DNA of 64,000 nucleotides. Origin: Gracilaria domingensis. Lineage: Eukaryota; Rhodophyta; Florideophyceae; Gracilariales; Gracilariaceae. The position numbers were made by a program, and so were the translations under genes. The first letter of the stretch is position 1, and each line of letters begins with the position of its first letter. The notes beneath the pieces were generated by a model, which saw only the letters and a program-made list of their open reading frames with translations, was not told where the DNA came from and did no database searches. Location: the NCBI GenBank assembly GCA_022539475.1, contig VCMS01000016.1:186001-250000 (forward strand), given 5' to 3'. Shown here piece by piece: positions 10,708 through 20,775 of this stretch.

Positions 10708-10800
10708 ATTTGACCAAAGAACGTATCAACATAACGAATCCATGATAAAATGATCCCGGGTGGCGATTTTGCTTGTGTCGGGATGAACATGGGACGGCTT

Positions 10801-12870
10801 TTATGTCTTTTTCAATCTAAAATGAAGTTGAAGGTCTTCAGGTGACCGCCATCTGAACTGCCTCACAGCTGCGAGACTCATGGTGGGCGGAAGTACTTGA
10901 CCATTGCAAAGAACTTCTAGATCTTGCGGTTCAACCTCAATATCATGATCTGCTCTGAGCACCTTCAATTCTTTTGCAATGTAACTGATAACCTTACGCA
11001 CACGCAGCACTCTCGGGGCATGAAGGGAGGTTGGTGATAGCTGCGGAAGCGTACTCCCTTCGGCAGGTTCTAGTGTGAAGCTCAGCTTGATCGCGTCTCG
11101 TACTTGACTCTTTGCGTCCCTGACTAAGTCAACTACCCATGACGGCAAAAATTCTTCTTCTGTGCCGGTGAAACCCGAGACTGTCTTCCGCAATATGGGA
11201 AGTGGCGATCGATCTTCTGTAATTATGACTGGAATATGCATCGGGAAGCTGTATTCGGATAGTTCTGCAACTCGAGCCGCAGCCGCTGTCTGTGCCTGAG
11301 TTGGAGGACTTCGTCCTTGTAGGTATCCCCCGTCTTCATCTATTGGGTTTAATCGTTTGTACTCCGTGAGCCACTTTCGGAAAAGACCACGAAGTACATG
11401 CTCGCCTATGTTGACCTTGATGTCTTCCGAGTTGGCTTCAAGCCCGGCGTCAACCGCATATATCTCCGCATTAGCCACGGTGTTCCTATCGAGTCTGACG
11501 GAAAGCGAGCCTAATCGTATGTCCACTTGGAACCAGCTGGGCACAGTAACTTCCTGATCGTTTCGTTTGGCAACTTCGTCAATGTCCTCTTGAATGACAC
11601 CAAGTGATTTCACCAGCATACCTTGAGTTATATCCCAAATACAGTATTCGCCGTCGGTGTTGCGAGTTAAGACGTGACGTTTGTCGTTCATGATTCGATG
11701 GGCTATGATACCTGGTAGACCGGGGATAGTGTACAGAGGACCATAAGCCGTTTCAGGTCGTGGGAATTGGGATGTCGTTTCACTTCGCGTAGAGGGTCTT
11801 CGGTCGTTCACGTAGTTAGCAAGGTTAGGACGAGAGCGATTGACATCTGTAGGTAATGGCCACAGACGCACGGATGAACCTGTGGTACTAACCCAAACTG
11901 AGGAAAGGTTGGAGGAGAGCTTGAGATCAAGAACCATGTTATTTCTCACATCGGTTGCCGCCGGAGGGACGACAGTTGATCCCATGCTTGCATTAGAGTG
12001 AGCGCTAACGTCTGTATATGAAACAGAGCCATCACGAAAGCCCCATAGAAACCTATCAAAGTCTGGAAAGGGAGCAACGGCCCAAACACTGCTACCTGTA
12101 GGGGAATCATAGGATCTGATACATCGTTGCATGCGCATGTCCCACAATCGCACGGTGGAATCAGTTGCACCCGACAGCATTAGGCTGGCGTCAGACTTGA
12201 TTGCTAGACATCGAACTGAATCACTGTGCCCACGCAGACTGACAATTCGATCGCCGGTACGAATGTCCCACACAGAGATGAGACGATTGGTTGAGCCCGA
12301 TATGAGTATGTTCTCATCGTGAGCAGCTGCCATGCAATAAACAGAGCCGCTATGATCGTTGTCCTCATTCTGACTGGTGCACTCAACTCGTACGCGACCT
12401 GTGGCGAGATCCCAGACGAGAACTCTGGCATCTAGTGATCCGCTTGCAACGCCGTTTGGGACGTGTGCCAGAGCTTTTACGTAGTCGGTGTGGTTGGATA
12501 GGGTTCTAAGGCTACGTGCGGAGTTGGAAGCATACCACACTTTGAGCGTAGTGTCCGATGAGCAGGACACAATGCGATCGTGATCGGAAAGAAGCAGCAC
12601 GTCGTTGACCCAGTCCGTGTGCTCGTCAAAAGTAAGATTAGCCTTGATGGCGGGCTTGGAGGTGGACAGCGACTTGTTCAAAAGGCGATTTGTGGGAGGC
12701 AGGGACCAAGAACGTACGGTACCGTCACGACCGGCAGTGACGAGCTGTTGCTTACCGAGGGCTAAAGCGGATATTCCAAATCGATGGTGACGTTCTGGGG
12801 CGCGTAGAATGTAGGTGACGCGGTCATTGCGGCGCGGGGGATAGCGGTCGACGGCAGCGCTACCGACCAT
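10801..12870 (-). CDS. WDR48/UAF1-like WD40 protein, 689 aa
   Basis: WDR48 (UAF1) activates the deubiquitinases USP1, USP12 and USP46 and acts in DNA-crosslink repair and endosomal traffic. The protein opens with RVTYILRAPERHHRFGISALAL, close to the family's start of propeller. It has about seven WD40 repeats with recognisable VRSWSL, LKVWYA, VLVWDL, ISVWDI and VRLWDM strand ends. The C-terminal part carries the DUF3337-type ubiquitin-like tail (SFTLEPAEGSTLPQL ... KVISYIAKEL). The length matches animal WDR48 of about 680 aa. The ATG at 12870 was chosen because it starts directly before the conserved block. The frame continues open for about 100 codons upstream through Ser/Pro/Arg-rich text and might be an N-terminal extension. 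It is divergent from the coiled-coil membrane protein. Confidence 0.9.
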   Translation of the reverse strand: MVGSAAVDRYPPRRNDRVTYILRAPERHHRFGISALALGKQQLVTAGRDGTVRSWSLPPTNRLLNKSLSTSKPAIKANLTFDEHTDWVNDVLLLSDHDRIVSCSSDTTLKVWYASNSARSLRTLSNHTDYVKALAHVPNGVASGSLDARVLVWDLATGRVRVECTSQNEDNDHSGSVYCMAAAHDENILISGSTNRLISVWDIRTGDRIVSLRGHSDSVRCLAIKSDASLMLSGATDSTVRLWDMRMQRCIRSYDSPTGSSVWAVAPFPDFDRFLWGFRDGSVSYTDVSAHSNASMGSTVVPPAATDVRNNMVLDLKLSSNLSSVWVSTTGSSVRLWPLPTDVNRSRPNLANYVNDRRPSTRSETTSQFPRPETAYGPLYTIPGLPGIIAHRIMNDKRHVLTRNTDGEYCIWDITQGMLVKSLGVIQEDIDEVAKRNDQEVTVPSWFQVDIRLGSLSVRLDRNTVANAEIYAVDAGLEANSEDIKVNIGEHVLRGLFRKWLTEYKRLNPIDEDGGYLQGRSPPTQAQTAAAARVAELSEYSFPMHIPVIITEDRSPLPILRKTVSGFTGTEEEFLPSWVVDLVRDAKSQVRDAIKLSFTLEPAEGSTLPQLSPTSLHAPRVLRVRKVISYIAKELKVLRADHDIEVEPQDLEVLCNGQVLPPTMSLAAVRQFRWRSPEDLQLHFRLKKT

Positions 12871-13623
12871 AAAGCGAGATGGGAAGCAGTGGATAAAACG
12901 GTGAGGGGGGGATGTGGCACGGGGAGACGAAGGGGCCGACGCTTTGGGAGCTGAAGGGCGGGTCAAAACGAAGTGGTGTTTTCCGGCGAGGACGTGCCGA
13001 CTGTTCGAGGCAGAACGAAGCTGCGGGCAAATTAGAAAGAGAGGCAAGGCGACAGGGGAGGCGCTTGGGGAAGGCGCTGAAGAGCGACAGAGAAGCGCGG
13101 CGATACGCTTCGCGAATGCAGCAGAGAGGCGGCGCCAACCGGCAGCCGAGCGCGATGTGGTGGATTTCGTCGTAGCCACCACCTCGACGGTAGCCGATCA
13201 CTTGGCGACGTTGGCGGCGCGCGGCCACGTGTTCGCCGTGGGGCGCTTCGCGCCGCGGGTGCGTTTTTCGTGAACGGCGCGCGCGTGTGAGGCCAGCGCA
13301 CGGCGCTTGCGCGCTGCGATTGGAGCGCAGTCGCGCGAGCGGGCGCGCGCCAACAGCGCCGAGCACGCACACGCGGCGCGCCGCGGGCTTCTTTTGGCGT
13401 AGACATCCCTTCAGCCCTTGCTATGCTACACCGCCCCGCCCGGCGCAGCGTCGCGCTGACCTGTTCGAGCGCCTGCGCACCGCACCGCGTCTGCGGCATG
13501 CGCTCGTAGATAGCACCCAGCCCTGCTTCGCCAGATGTGTCGCTTCGGCTTGCGCCGCTGGCTGCCCACGCTTTCTGCGCCTGTTGTGCTTTCGCGCTTC
13601 GCGCCTTTGCTGCTGTTGCTATC
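12871..13623. promoter_or_regulatory. GC-rich divergent promoter, WDR48-like/coiled-coil gene
   Basis: This 753-bp interval lies between divergent ATGs. The block around 13210-13400 is very CpG-rich, with repeated GCGCGC and CGCGCG. Open frames on both strands here look like composition artefacts. No clear TATA element is seen. Confidence 0.5.
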
Positions 13624-14718
13624 ATGAGCGATGCACCGTCCTTCCTGTCTAGCCCAGACTCGCTTCACCCCGGCGACTCGGACCGGAATGCGCGCCTGCA
13701 GCTGGAGGCGCTTCAGACTCGCTTGCGGACCTTTGAGGATGCCTTGCAGACCGCCATAGACGCCGAACTCCAGTTTCGCACGGAAATGGCCGATGCTTTG
13801 AACTCACTCCGAATGCTTATCGCTGAGCAGCGTTCCGAGGACGCGCGCTTGACTGAACTTGTCCAGCAAGATACACAACGCTCTCGAGAGGTCATGGCCG
13901 ATTATGACAATCTCGCTTCGTCTTTTCGAGAAAACGTACAGCCTCCCGATCCCACCCGACTTCGGGATGCTTTTCGGACCGTTGGAATCGTACTTTCATT
14001 TATATTAATGGCGCCCATCCAAGCTATCTGGTGGCTTCTTACCCAGTTTATTACTCGCTTAGCATTCGGAACTACGCTTACTACTGTTTTTGCTCGCCTC
14101 AAAGGCTCATCAAATGCTTCTACCGCTCCATCTGCCACAGTCGCCACAGCTCGAAGGGCTACAACACCGCAGGCTTTTGGTCGACATAATCAGCGGTCGT
14201 CCGTTCCCAGTGGAAGCAACGTGCGAAATGGCAGCGACCTTCCTTTGTCCTCCAGGTTTGTGGCTGGCTCTCAAAGTGCTACACAATCGCCAGGCACCCA
14301 AACCTTGCCAAGCAGCATTGCGAATGGTTTGGTTGAATTGCAGACGTCATCCTTCCGGAAACCTACTGACACTAATGGAGACACCTCAATTGATTCTGAG
14401 GAGCTCGAAGCAAGTGATAGTAGCAAGCTGGCATTGCGGAAAGATGCGGCAGTGAGCAGTTCATCCGATGTTTTCGTTGACGCTCGCACTAGCAGTTTTG
14501 GGTCTGATAGAGAAGCTAACGATGGGCAAGATGAAGACGATAGTGACACCGAAACTTCCGGAGAGCCTGATGGAAGGCCGGCCTGGGCACTTCCTCTCAA
14601 TAGCGAGAGCGCGCTTCCGGATATGGCTAACTTCCCGCCTGCAGAGTTTTGGCACATTTCCGATGAGGAGATGAAGTTGGACTTCAACCGAGTGTCTAAC
14701 AATCTCAACAACAACTGA
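13624..14718 (+). CDS. Unknown coiled-coil membrane protein, 364 aa
   Basis: I do not recognise the family. Residues 24-107 are strongly helical and probably coiled coil (LQLEALQTRLRTFEDALQTA and following heptads). A hydrophobic segment at about 118-157 (TVGIVLSFILMAPIQAIWWL then LTQFITRLAFGTTLTTVF) could form one or two membrane passes or a reentrant hairpin. The remaining 200 residues are Ser/Thr-rich and probably disordered, becoming acidic toward the end, which closes with FWHISDEEMKLDFNRV. The topology resembles a membrane tether or organelle-shaping protein, but that is inference only. The ATG at 13624 is the first in frame; upstream sequence is GC-rich promoter. A 13-bp hairpin follows the stop by 80 nt. 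Confidence 0.7.
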   Translation: MSDAPSFLSSPDSLHPGDSDRNARLQLEALQTRLRTFEDALQTAIDAELQFRTEMADALNSLRMLIAEQRSEDARLTELVQQDTQRSREVMADYDNLASSFRENVQPPDPTRLRDAFRTVGIVLSFILMAPIQAIWWLLTQFITRLAFGTTLTTVFARLKGSSNASTAPSATVATARRATTPQAFGRHNQRSSVPSGSNVRNGSDLPLSSRFVAGSQSATQSPGTQTLPSSIANGLVELQTSSFRKPTDTNGDTSIDSEELEASDSSKLALRKDAAVSSSSDVFVDARTSSFGSDREANDGQDEDDSDTETSGEPDGRPAWALPLNSESALPDMANFPPAEFWHISDEEMKLDFNRVSNNLNNN

Positions 14719-15312
14719 TTTAAGACTTGCCAAGCCAAGCAACTGTTTTATTGTCTTTTTGAATAGATGTAGGTGTTACAATAAGGTCCAGCGCGAAGTA
14801 CCGAAGGTACCAACGGTACCTTCGGTAGATTGTCGCTATTTGGATAATCGATTGTGTGTATAGAAAGTATTGCGCCGAAGAACGGCGTTGTCCCCGAAAC
14901 TTAACATAAATAATATAGAACGCATGTCATGATGCTTCTCCTTGGGAATTCCGATGGCGAAGATCGCATGTCAGGGGGCGTCGGTGAGTATGTATGTTCC
15001 AATCAAGAAACTGCACGTCATATCAGCATCCAATCACTGGCGCTTTTCAGATGAAAGCTGTCGGTTTGCGTGGTGAAGTTACACGTAAGGAACGTGTAGG
15101 CACCGAGCAGTTGGCAGCGTACTTTGTGTGCAGAGTTGACGAGACATGGAGATGTGGGCCACATTTGGTTCGCCAGCAACAAGCGAATTCCCTCAATTGT
15201 CACTGCCGCCGCCGTCATTGCACCAGTCTTCTTCCGGCCGGTGAGCTCCGCTCGTCGGGTTTCCACCGTGTTCACGAGCGATATACGTCTTCCTATATTC
15301 AACTCCACCACT
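14719..15312. other. Intergenic, 3' hairpin then U2AF-like promoter
   Basis: This holds the 3' UTR of the upstream gene, including the 13-bp stem-loop at 14799-14827, and the 5' flank of the U2AF65-like gene. The frame of that gene remains open back to a TTG at 15124, but no earlier ATG exists in it. Nothing else is recognised. Confidence 0.6.
14799..14827. repeat. Perfect 13-bp hairpin
   Basis: TACCGAAGGTACC (14799-14811), loop AAC, GGTACCTTCGGTA (14815-14827). Each arm is itself nearly palindromic. It lies 80 nt past a stop codon. The same CGAAGGTA / TACCTTCG words recur at 171, 19243, 36830 and 52913-52956. Confidence 0.92.
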
Positions 15313-16602
15313 ATGCATGCTGCATCATCTCCCCGCTCTTCCGGCCGCGCACGCCGGACTTCTTCCCCTTATGAATCAGAACGAAAACGAGCGCGTCTCG
15401 AACGCTTATCCCCTGATGCGGTCCCACGCAAGCCAGCTGATCGTGACCGCGGCTGGGAGCGCGATAGTTACGACTCCCATCGCGGTTCGTATTCAAAGCC
15501 GTCGTATCCCCACCGCCCAAAGTACGAAGGTGGCATGCAGAACGGCTCGCCCTATGGTTCGCGCCCTTCGCCCGCGCTGCAGCCTCCGTTACCGAACACC
15601 AGTAAGAGTCGCCGTCTATACATTGGAAATGTCCCTTATCATGTGGGTCTCACTGACATTGCGCTCACACAGTTCTTTTCTGCACTTTACGTCGCTGGCT
15701 TCGGACCGAACAGGCCCGGTGAACCCCTTCCTGTCATTTCGTTCTGGCTGCATGCCGACGGTAAGTTTGGTTTCATGGAACTTCGAGGTGAACAGGAAGC
15801 AGTCAACATGATGCAATTCAACGGAGTTTTTCTCCACAATAGACCGTTAAGGGTAAATCGTCCGTCCGATTACAGGCCAGAGGTGCACAATCCCTCTGGT
15901 ATGAATCTTGTCCCTGACTCCGTTAACGTCCGTGCTGTCATGGAACTATGTGAGAAGTTGGGTGGCATCGCTGCTGCTCCAGCGCAATTAGCTGCGATAG
16001 CCGCGTCTCAACCAAAGGAAGAACATCGGGTACCTTCCTTTGCCCATTCAAAGCCCATAAGACCTGATGTCATAGCGAAGGCGGAACATGATCCAATACC
16101 GCCCATGGAACCAACGTCCGCTTCGCAGCACGCAGGATCGACACAAGCAGGTCCAACCCATGAACTCAGAAGCGCTGTAACAGAGAAGCCCGTTGCGGAT
16201 GAATCCGCAGTTCGTTCAGAACCCATGGGCAAAATCATTCCCAGTACGACGGAATCCATGGAACAATCGCGAGAATACACGGTCATTTCTCTCGAGAACC
16301 TTGTGACGGACGAGGATTTGGATGGCGATGATGAAGATTACGAAGATCTCGTTGCTGACGTCCAGGCTGAATGTGAAAACTACGGATCAGTGGAAGAAGT
16401 CAATATTCCGAAGAGCGGAACATGGAAAAGAACCGCTTTCATCCAGTTCAAGGAGAGTTTAGAGGCGAAAAAAGCTGTCGACGCATTGAAGAAGCGAGTG
16501 TTTGACAAGCGTCAGATTGCTGCGATTGGTCTCCCAGATTGTCAAACGGCCGCGGCGGCGGCCGCCCGATCAGGTACACGATCTAATGAAATGCACGACT
16601 AG
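15313..16602 (+). CDS. U2AF65-like splicing factor with two RRMs, 429 aa
   Basis: The large U2AF subunit binds the polypyrimidine tract at 3' splice sites. This protein has a basic Arg/Ser-containing N-terminus (residues 1-95), then an RRM (about 100-180; RRLYIGNVPYHV ... FGFMELRGEQEA ... LRVNRPSDYRP) that matches RRM1 of U2AF65, including the RRP-DY-P end. A C-terminal RRM-like domain (about 322-411; VISLENLVTD ... YEDLVADVQAECENYGSVEEV ... FIQFKESLEAKKAVDALK) matches the U2AF homology motif that binds SF1. Between them lie about 140 residues of Ala/Pro/Glu-rich linker where U2AF65 normally has RRM2. The first ATG is used; the frame is open upstream only from a TTG. It could be the main U2AF65 of this organism or a divergent paralogue. 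Confidence 0.82.
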   Translation: MHAASSPRSSGRARRTSSPYESERKRARLERLSPDAVPRKPADRDRGWERDSYDSHRGSYSKPSYPHRPKYEGGMQNGSPYGSRPSPALQPPLPNTSKSRRLYIGNVPYHVGLTDIALTQFFSALYVAGFGPNRPGEPLPVISFWLHADGKFGFMELRGEQEAVNMMQFNGVFLHNRPLRVNRPSDYRPEVHNPSGMNLVPDSVNVRAVMELCEKLGGIAAAPAQLAAIAASQPKEEHRVPSFAHSKPIRPDVIAKAEHDPIPPMEPTSASQHAGSTQAGPTHELRSAVTEKPVADESAVRSEPMGKIIPSTTESMEQSREYTVISLENLVTDEDLDGDDEDYEDLVADVQAECENYGSVEEVNIPKSGTWKRTAFIQFKESLEAKKAVDALKKRVFDKRQIAAIGLPDCQTAAAAAARSGTRSNEMHD

Positions 16603-16868
16603 GGTCAAGTTCTGCTTCACCCGCTTTTGCCTGTTTGTTTGAAATCGATGCTATCAAGGGTATATCAAATTTGCGTTGCGTCGTGGATGAAAATAAGCCG
16701 AAGGCTGACATTAACGTTGCTCGTATGCCTGATTGCGTTGATACTGGAACGAACAAGTGCCATGTGAAACAGAGATGTGCGTGTGAATAGGTATGCGCGC
16801 TTTTATGTTTTTGTTACAGGAGAATGCTTATTGTGATCGTTTTACAGGGTACATTATGGAACAGAGTA

Positions 16869-18276
16869 TCAAACCTTTGTAGCTGAGTAAGTGAGGCCAT
16901 TGGGTGTCTTCCGAAAGCGGTATGGTTTTCTGGAGAAAGATAGACACTTCGTTATGCGACGCCTTGCCTCTTTAACATCACTTGTTAGATTGGGCAACAT
17001 CTCGAGGAAATCACTAACAATGTCATCAATAGATGCCTGATTATTGTGTTTCCAGATGATGGAAGCAATATGTGGGGCCAAAATGTCAGAAGTGTCAACC
17101 GCAGAAGAGGTATTCTTCTCCATATGCTTATGAGTGGCCTTGTCGGCCGATGGGGCTTTTCTCTTGCGCTTCTTCGAAATGGCTTTGTCGGCGACACCGG
17201 AATTGTGGGTGGTTTTGTTGGGTTGGTTAATCGGGTCACCTGGCTTGAGATGTCTGTTTGGGTGCATCTGGTTGAGCAACTTGTTGAAACGACCCTTTGC
17301 GCGCTTTCCGCATTTTTCAGCCATGGTCTCAAGGTACTTGATCTCGGTCAAATTATCAGTTATCTTCTGTTTGCGAAAAGCGGCTTGTGATCTGAGATAT
17401 GGAGTTACTTTGGCGAGTGCTCGACTGGAGGTTACGTTGAAGCGTTTTTTGGTTTTTATGCCGTGTGTGAAAGAAGACGCATGGTGTCAGGTAAGGTTAT
17501 GCAGACAAGGTGTTGACTTCGTTTTCAGTATGCATAACGTACGTTTGGAGAGTTGCATTGGTTGCGTTTAAGTTTTGCAATCGCCAGTGATCCTAATGGA
17601 GACGAAGCGAGGGCGACGGGCAAAATGGACAGAATTGATTAGACTGTTAGATTAGGAAGAGTTGTGCAATATAGGAAGAGCTGAGAGTACGTACGAGTCG
17701 TAGCTGAGAGAATAGTTGATCGTTGTGTTGGTTATCTAACAAACCCAGCTGTAAAAGTTGGTGGCGTAAACGCTGCTCCATTACGTGGTTGTACTGGTCG
17801 AGCGCCTGCGGAGAAGGCCCCAACCAAGTGCTCTCGGCGGCGATATTGGAGGATCGCACTGGCTTGGAGGCAACGGACTGGCCCTTTCCTTCGTCCAGTA
17901 GGGCGGCTGTTAGCCTGTGGCAGAGTGGAAACGCGGCGATAGGACTGAGCGTAGCAGGTTGCAGAGTCTGGTGCGTGGAGCGCGAGGAGGAAGAGTGCTG
18001 CTCAGTGGGCGTTTGCAGCACGGGAGTGGGGACGGGCTGCGGCTGGAGCACTCCGAGCTGGTCGGAACAAATGGGATGAAAATGCTGCGTGGGAGATGGG
18101 CGGGCGACGGGAGAGCGCGGTCAGTGACGTGGCGGCGGGAAAGGAGGGATAGTGCTGTGACGTACAGGCTCCATATGGTACCAGAAAAAGTCCTGGGTGG
18201 CGTGTTGTAGCGGGTCGTATGTGCCGGGCGGCAGGAAGGTGTCGCCGGGCAGCGGCTGGTCGCGCGCGGGCTTCAT
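16869..18276 (-). CDS. ADA3/TADA3 transcriptional adaptor, 4 exons, 368 aa
   Basis: ADA3 bridges ADA2-GCN5 to the rest of SAGA-type histone acetyltransferase complexes. The gene is split: exons 18166-18276, 17695-18084, 17543-17592 and 16869-17424 on the minus strand, with introns of 81, 102 and 118 nt. All donors are GTACGT and the exon phases join exactly (0, 0, 2). The joined protein has the family order: an FFWYHMEP segment like FWASVEPY, then PLCHRLTAALLDEG like ALTQRLLQALVEEN, then MEQRLRHQLLQLGLLD like LESRIKEELIAQGLLE, then the SQLRL-DHWRLQNLNATN helix like ELRKRQAELKALSAHN, then a helical C-terminus. The last 110 residues are a lysine-rich linker (KKRKRK) and a compact block ending KPYRFRKTPNGLTY that I cannot match to ADA3. 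It is divergent from the bZIP gene. Confidence 0.82.
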
Positions 18277-18678
18277 GGCGGCGGGGGCGGCGAGCGGGAC
18301 GGCGCGGTGGCCGGGGAGTGGCGCGCGGGGAGATGGGGGGTGTGGACTGGAGATGGAGATGCGGATGTGGCGTCATGACGGAGATAAGGCTGGCGCGCTG
18401 GCGCCTGCATTTTGTGAGCCGCTTTTCCGCCAAATTGTTTGCTACAAAGTAACGCCACCGCGGCACGCAGCTGTTGGTGCTATGGGTGCGCGCTGGCACC
18501 GTGACGCGCGTTCAATTGGAGAGCGCGCGCGCAGGTGGCCGTGCGGCGCAGATGTTTTGCCAACCGTCGCTGCGGGGCGGGCGGCCTCAACCGACGGCGA
18601 AAAGCGCGGCGGCTGGCGTGGCTTGAAGACGGGACGCTGACTGCGAGTGTCTGGGTTCTAAGACTGTCGGTACCGAGT
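18277..18678. promoter_or_regulatory. GC-rich divergent promoter, ADA3/bZIP
   Basis: This 402-bp interval lies between divergent ATGs. The left part is G-rich on the plus strand (GGCGGCGGGGGCGGCGAG). The middle contains a CGCGCGCGCAGG run at about 18522-18533. No gene is supported; long frames on both strands reflect composition. Confidence 0.5.
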
Positions 18679-19176
18679 ATGACTTTCTGTGACGGTGCCG
18701 CCGCTGCGCACCAACTCCGTGCTGATGCTATGATGCTCTCTGACTGGATGGCACTTTCACCAAACGAGATGCATGCGACGTCACTCCTCTGCCCCCCTCA
18801 ACCGCTGCTGATGCCGGCTGTTGCCACCACGCCCGCAGCGCAGCACGTTCCGCCGCCGACACGCGCTCGCGCCGCTGTGGGCGCACAAAAGCGTGGGGCG
18901 GGTGTGGTTGGCGGTGGGAGAGGAGGTGGGGCATCGTCTTCTGCGGTGGCCAAGCGTCTGGCTAGAGCGCTTCGGAATCGCGAAAGCGCCAGGAGAAGTC
19001 GGCTTAAGAGCAAGATGAGAGTGCAGAGTTTGGAGGTTGCTTTGGCCTCCTTGAAGGAGGAGAATTGCGTGCTAAGGAATGCGCTGTGTCATATTCTCCC
19101 GGCTTGTTTACAAAGGTGCCCGAGATTGAGATCGCAGCTTCGTGCATTGCTTGTGGAATTGAAGTTGTTGGCCTGA
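18679..19176 (+). CDS. bZIP transcription factor, 165 aa
   Basis: This is a nuclear DNA-binding factor that should dimerise through a leucine zipper. The basic region AKRLARALRNRESARRSRLK includes the invariant N100-x7-R108 pair. The zipper follows at the exact N-x7-R-x9-L spacing with L118, L125, L132 and I139, then continues into a short Leu-rich tail (LRSQLRALLVELKLL). The N-terminal half is Ala/Pro/Met-rich and could be an activation domain. The zipper is short, only four heptads. The basic region NRESARRSRLKSK resembles plant and algal bZIPs of the G-box-binding type. The ATG at 18679 is the first in frame; earlier sequence is open but Arg-rich and lies in the promoter. Confidence 0.92.
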   Translation: MTFCDGAAAAHQLRADAMMLSDWMALSPNEMHATSLLCPPQPLLMPAVATTPAAQHVPPPTRARAAVGAQKRGAGVVGGGRGGGASSSAVAKRLARALRNRESARRSRLKSKMRVQSLEVALASLKEENCVLRNALCHILPACLQRCPRLRSQLRALLVELKLLA

Positions 19177-19305
19177 TTCCTTTTCTTCTGTATGCTTGTT
19201 ACCTCTGCATAATTTTGTGAGATTGTAAAGGACTTTCAAGAATACCTTCGGTTTAACACTCTGTGAGCGTTCGGTCTTCCAGGAATACCGGAGATGTACG
19301 ATGGG

Positions 19306-19322
19306 ATTCCCATCATGGGAAT
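19306..19322. repeat. 17-nt perfect palindrome ATTCCCAT-C-ATGGGAAT
   Basis: An 8-bp arm and its exact reverse complement surround one central base. The inner TCCCAT-N-ATGGGA core is repeated at 20052-20064 about 750 bp away in the same intergenic region. It may be a dimeric factor site or the remains of a foldback element. Confidence 0.85.
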
Positions 19323-20051
19323 ATCCCTGCTAAATTTTTGGCCAACTTGATGTTTTGCTGGCTTTTTCTCCAGCGCAACAAAAACGTTTCTGGAGGAATC
19401 GCGACATAATAATATTATAGAGCACATGCGGCTAACCGTGGAGGAATACACCAGCAGCTAAAGTTGGCGCCCTCATCAACTTTTAAACACTAACGATTGT
19501 AGCCCCTCCCCTCCGCAGAAGACAAGCATCAAGTTTCTCACACACACATTAGCTTTGTTAGCAGTGCTAGCCTTCCTTGTAGTGCTAACTTGGCACAACA
19601 CGGCAGCTACGACGCGCACATTCCGTACTGTATCCAAATCTCAGAGAAAATGAAATACCATGCGCTGGTGTTTCATTCCGCCTCGCTGCCCATAGCTGTG
19701 CGGCGTAGACGCACCATGAGCGATGATCATTCATCAACACCACTTCTCATTCCGAAACTTTAACATCTTTGGTCATGTTTCTGATACAGGGTAAGTTACC
19801 AGAACCGGCCAATGTTAGAGGTGATTTACATCCTTTCCACACCATTAGCTGGTAGCGTAACGCTCGGTAATCAACTGTTATGTTTCCTGGTGCTATGACC
19901 AAATTTGCCACTTGGCGTACATGCCGAAGGTAGTAACATCCCGTTGGTACAAAAACGATGCTCTCCCATTCAGTGCACAACGAACGTACTGTACGATTCC
20001 GAGAACGAGAGAGTATAAGCTAAGATACCCCTTGTAGTAGTTAGATTGGAC

Positions 20052-20064
20052 TCCCATGATGGGA
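20052..20064. repeat. 13-nt palindrome TCCCAT-G-ATGGGA
   Basis: It has the same half-sites and spacing as the palindrome at 19306-19322, with G instead of C at the centre. Confidence 0.85.
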
Positions 20065-20775
20065 TGCTCATGTGATCACATTATGCTCAGAGAAAAAGGA
20101 CAAGTGTCAGCATGTTGAAAACGAGCGTGTCTGATCGGGCCGCACTGAGAAGTGGCTAAGAACGAAAGACGTGTAGGAAGGAACGAGACACTGCGCGACT
20201 CAGCACCGTTCAAGCCTGCACATCGCATACGCCCTTAGATGAACGAAAAAAGAAAACAAAGTGCATGGCTTTAAAAAACGGTTTGTACAAGACTGTTATC
20301 GATCGGCAAGAAAACGTGTGGTGATGCAATAGCATGTGAACGCGTTTATAGATCTGTCGTCTCGAGAGGCTCACCAAGGTGGTGGATAAATACGCAGATG
20401 GCAGGCACGAAACAAGTGGAAGACGCGAGAAGTGTATATAGTAGCATATGAATAGACAAACTTTATCTTTACAAGTTTAGAGCGGATGGACAGGGCTCAC
20501 GAATTTAGCGAGGGAAGCGAGTGGTGAAGTGAAGAGAGCGAAAAGAGGCTCAAAGAGAGGCTTGGCGAAAATCGGAGCGGGTGGAGAGGTTGTCCGAAAG
20601 ACAGCCAACAGATCAACAGATTGATAGCACCAACGACTAAAGCACGATGATAGAAAGAGTGAGGCGGACAGATTCATTATATCGAATTTGGTTGTGGATA
20701 TTGTGTGTGATTATTAGATGTCTCAAAAACGGCGAACAAAACAAGCGTGGATGCCGGAAGGCGGGCAGATCATGT

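Larger units (their letters stand above)
19177..20775. other. 1.6-kb intergenic region
   Basis: No gene is supported. It contains two near-identical palindromes, ATTCCCATCATGGGAAT (19306-19322) and TCCCATGATGGGA (20052-20064), and one TACCTTCGGT word at 19243. The right end, from about 20460, is the 3' flank of the small unknown minus-strand gene. Confidence 0.5.
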
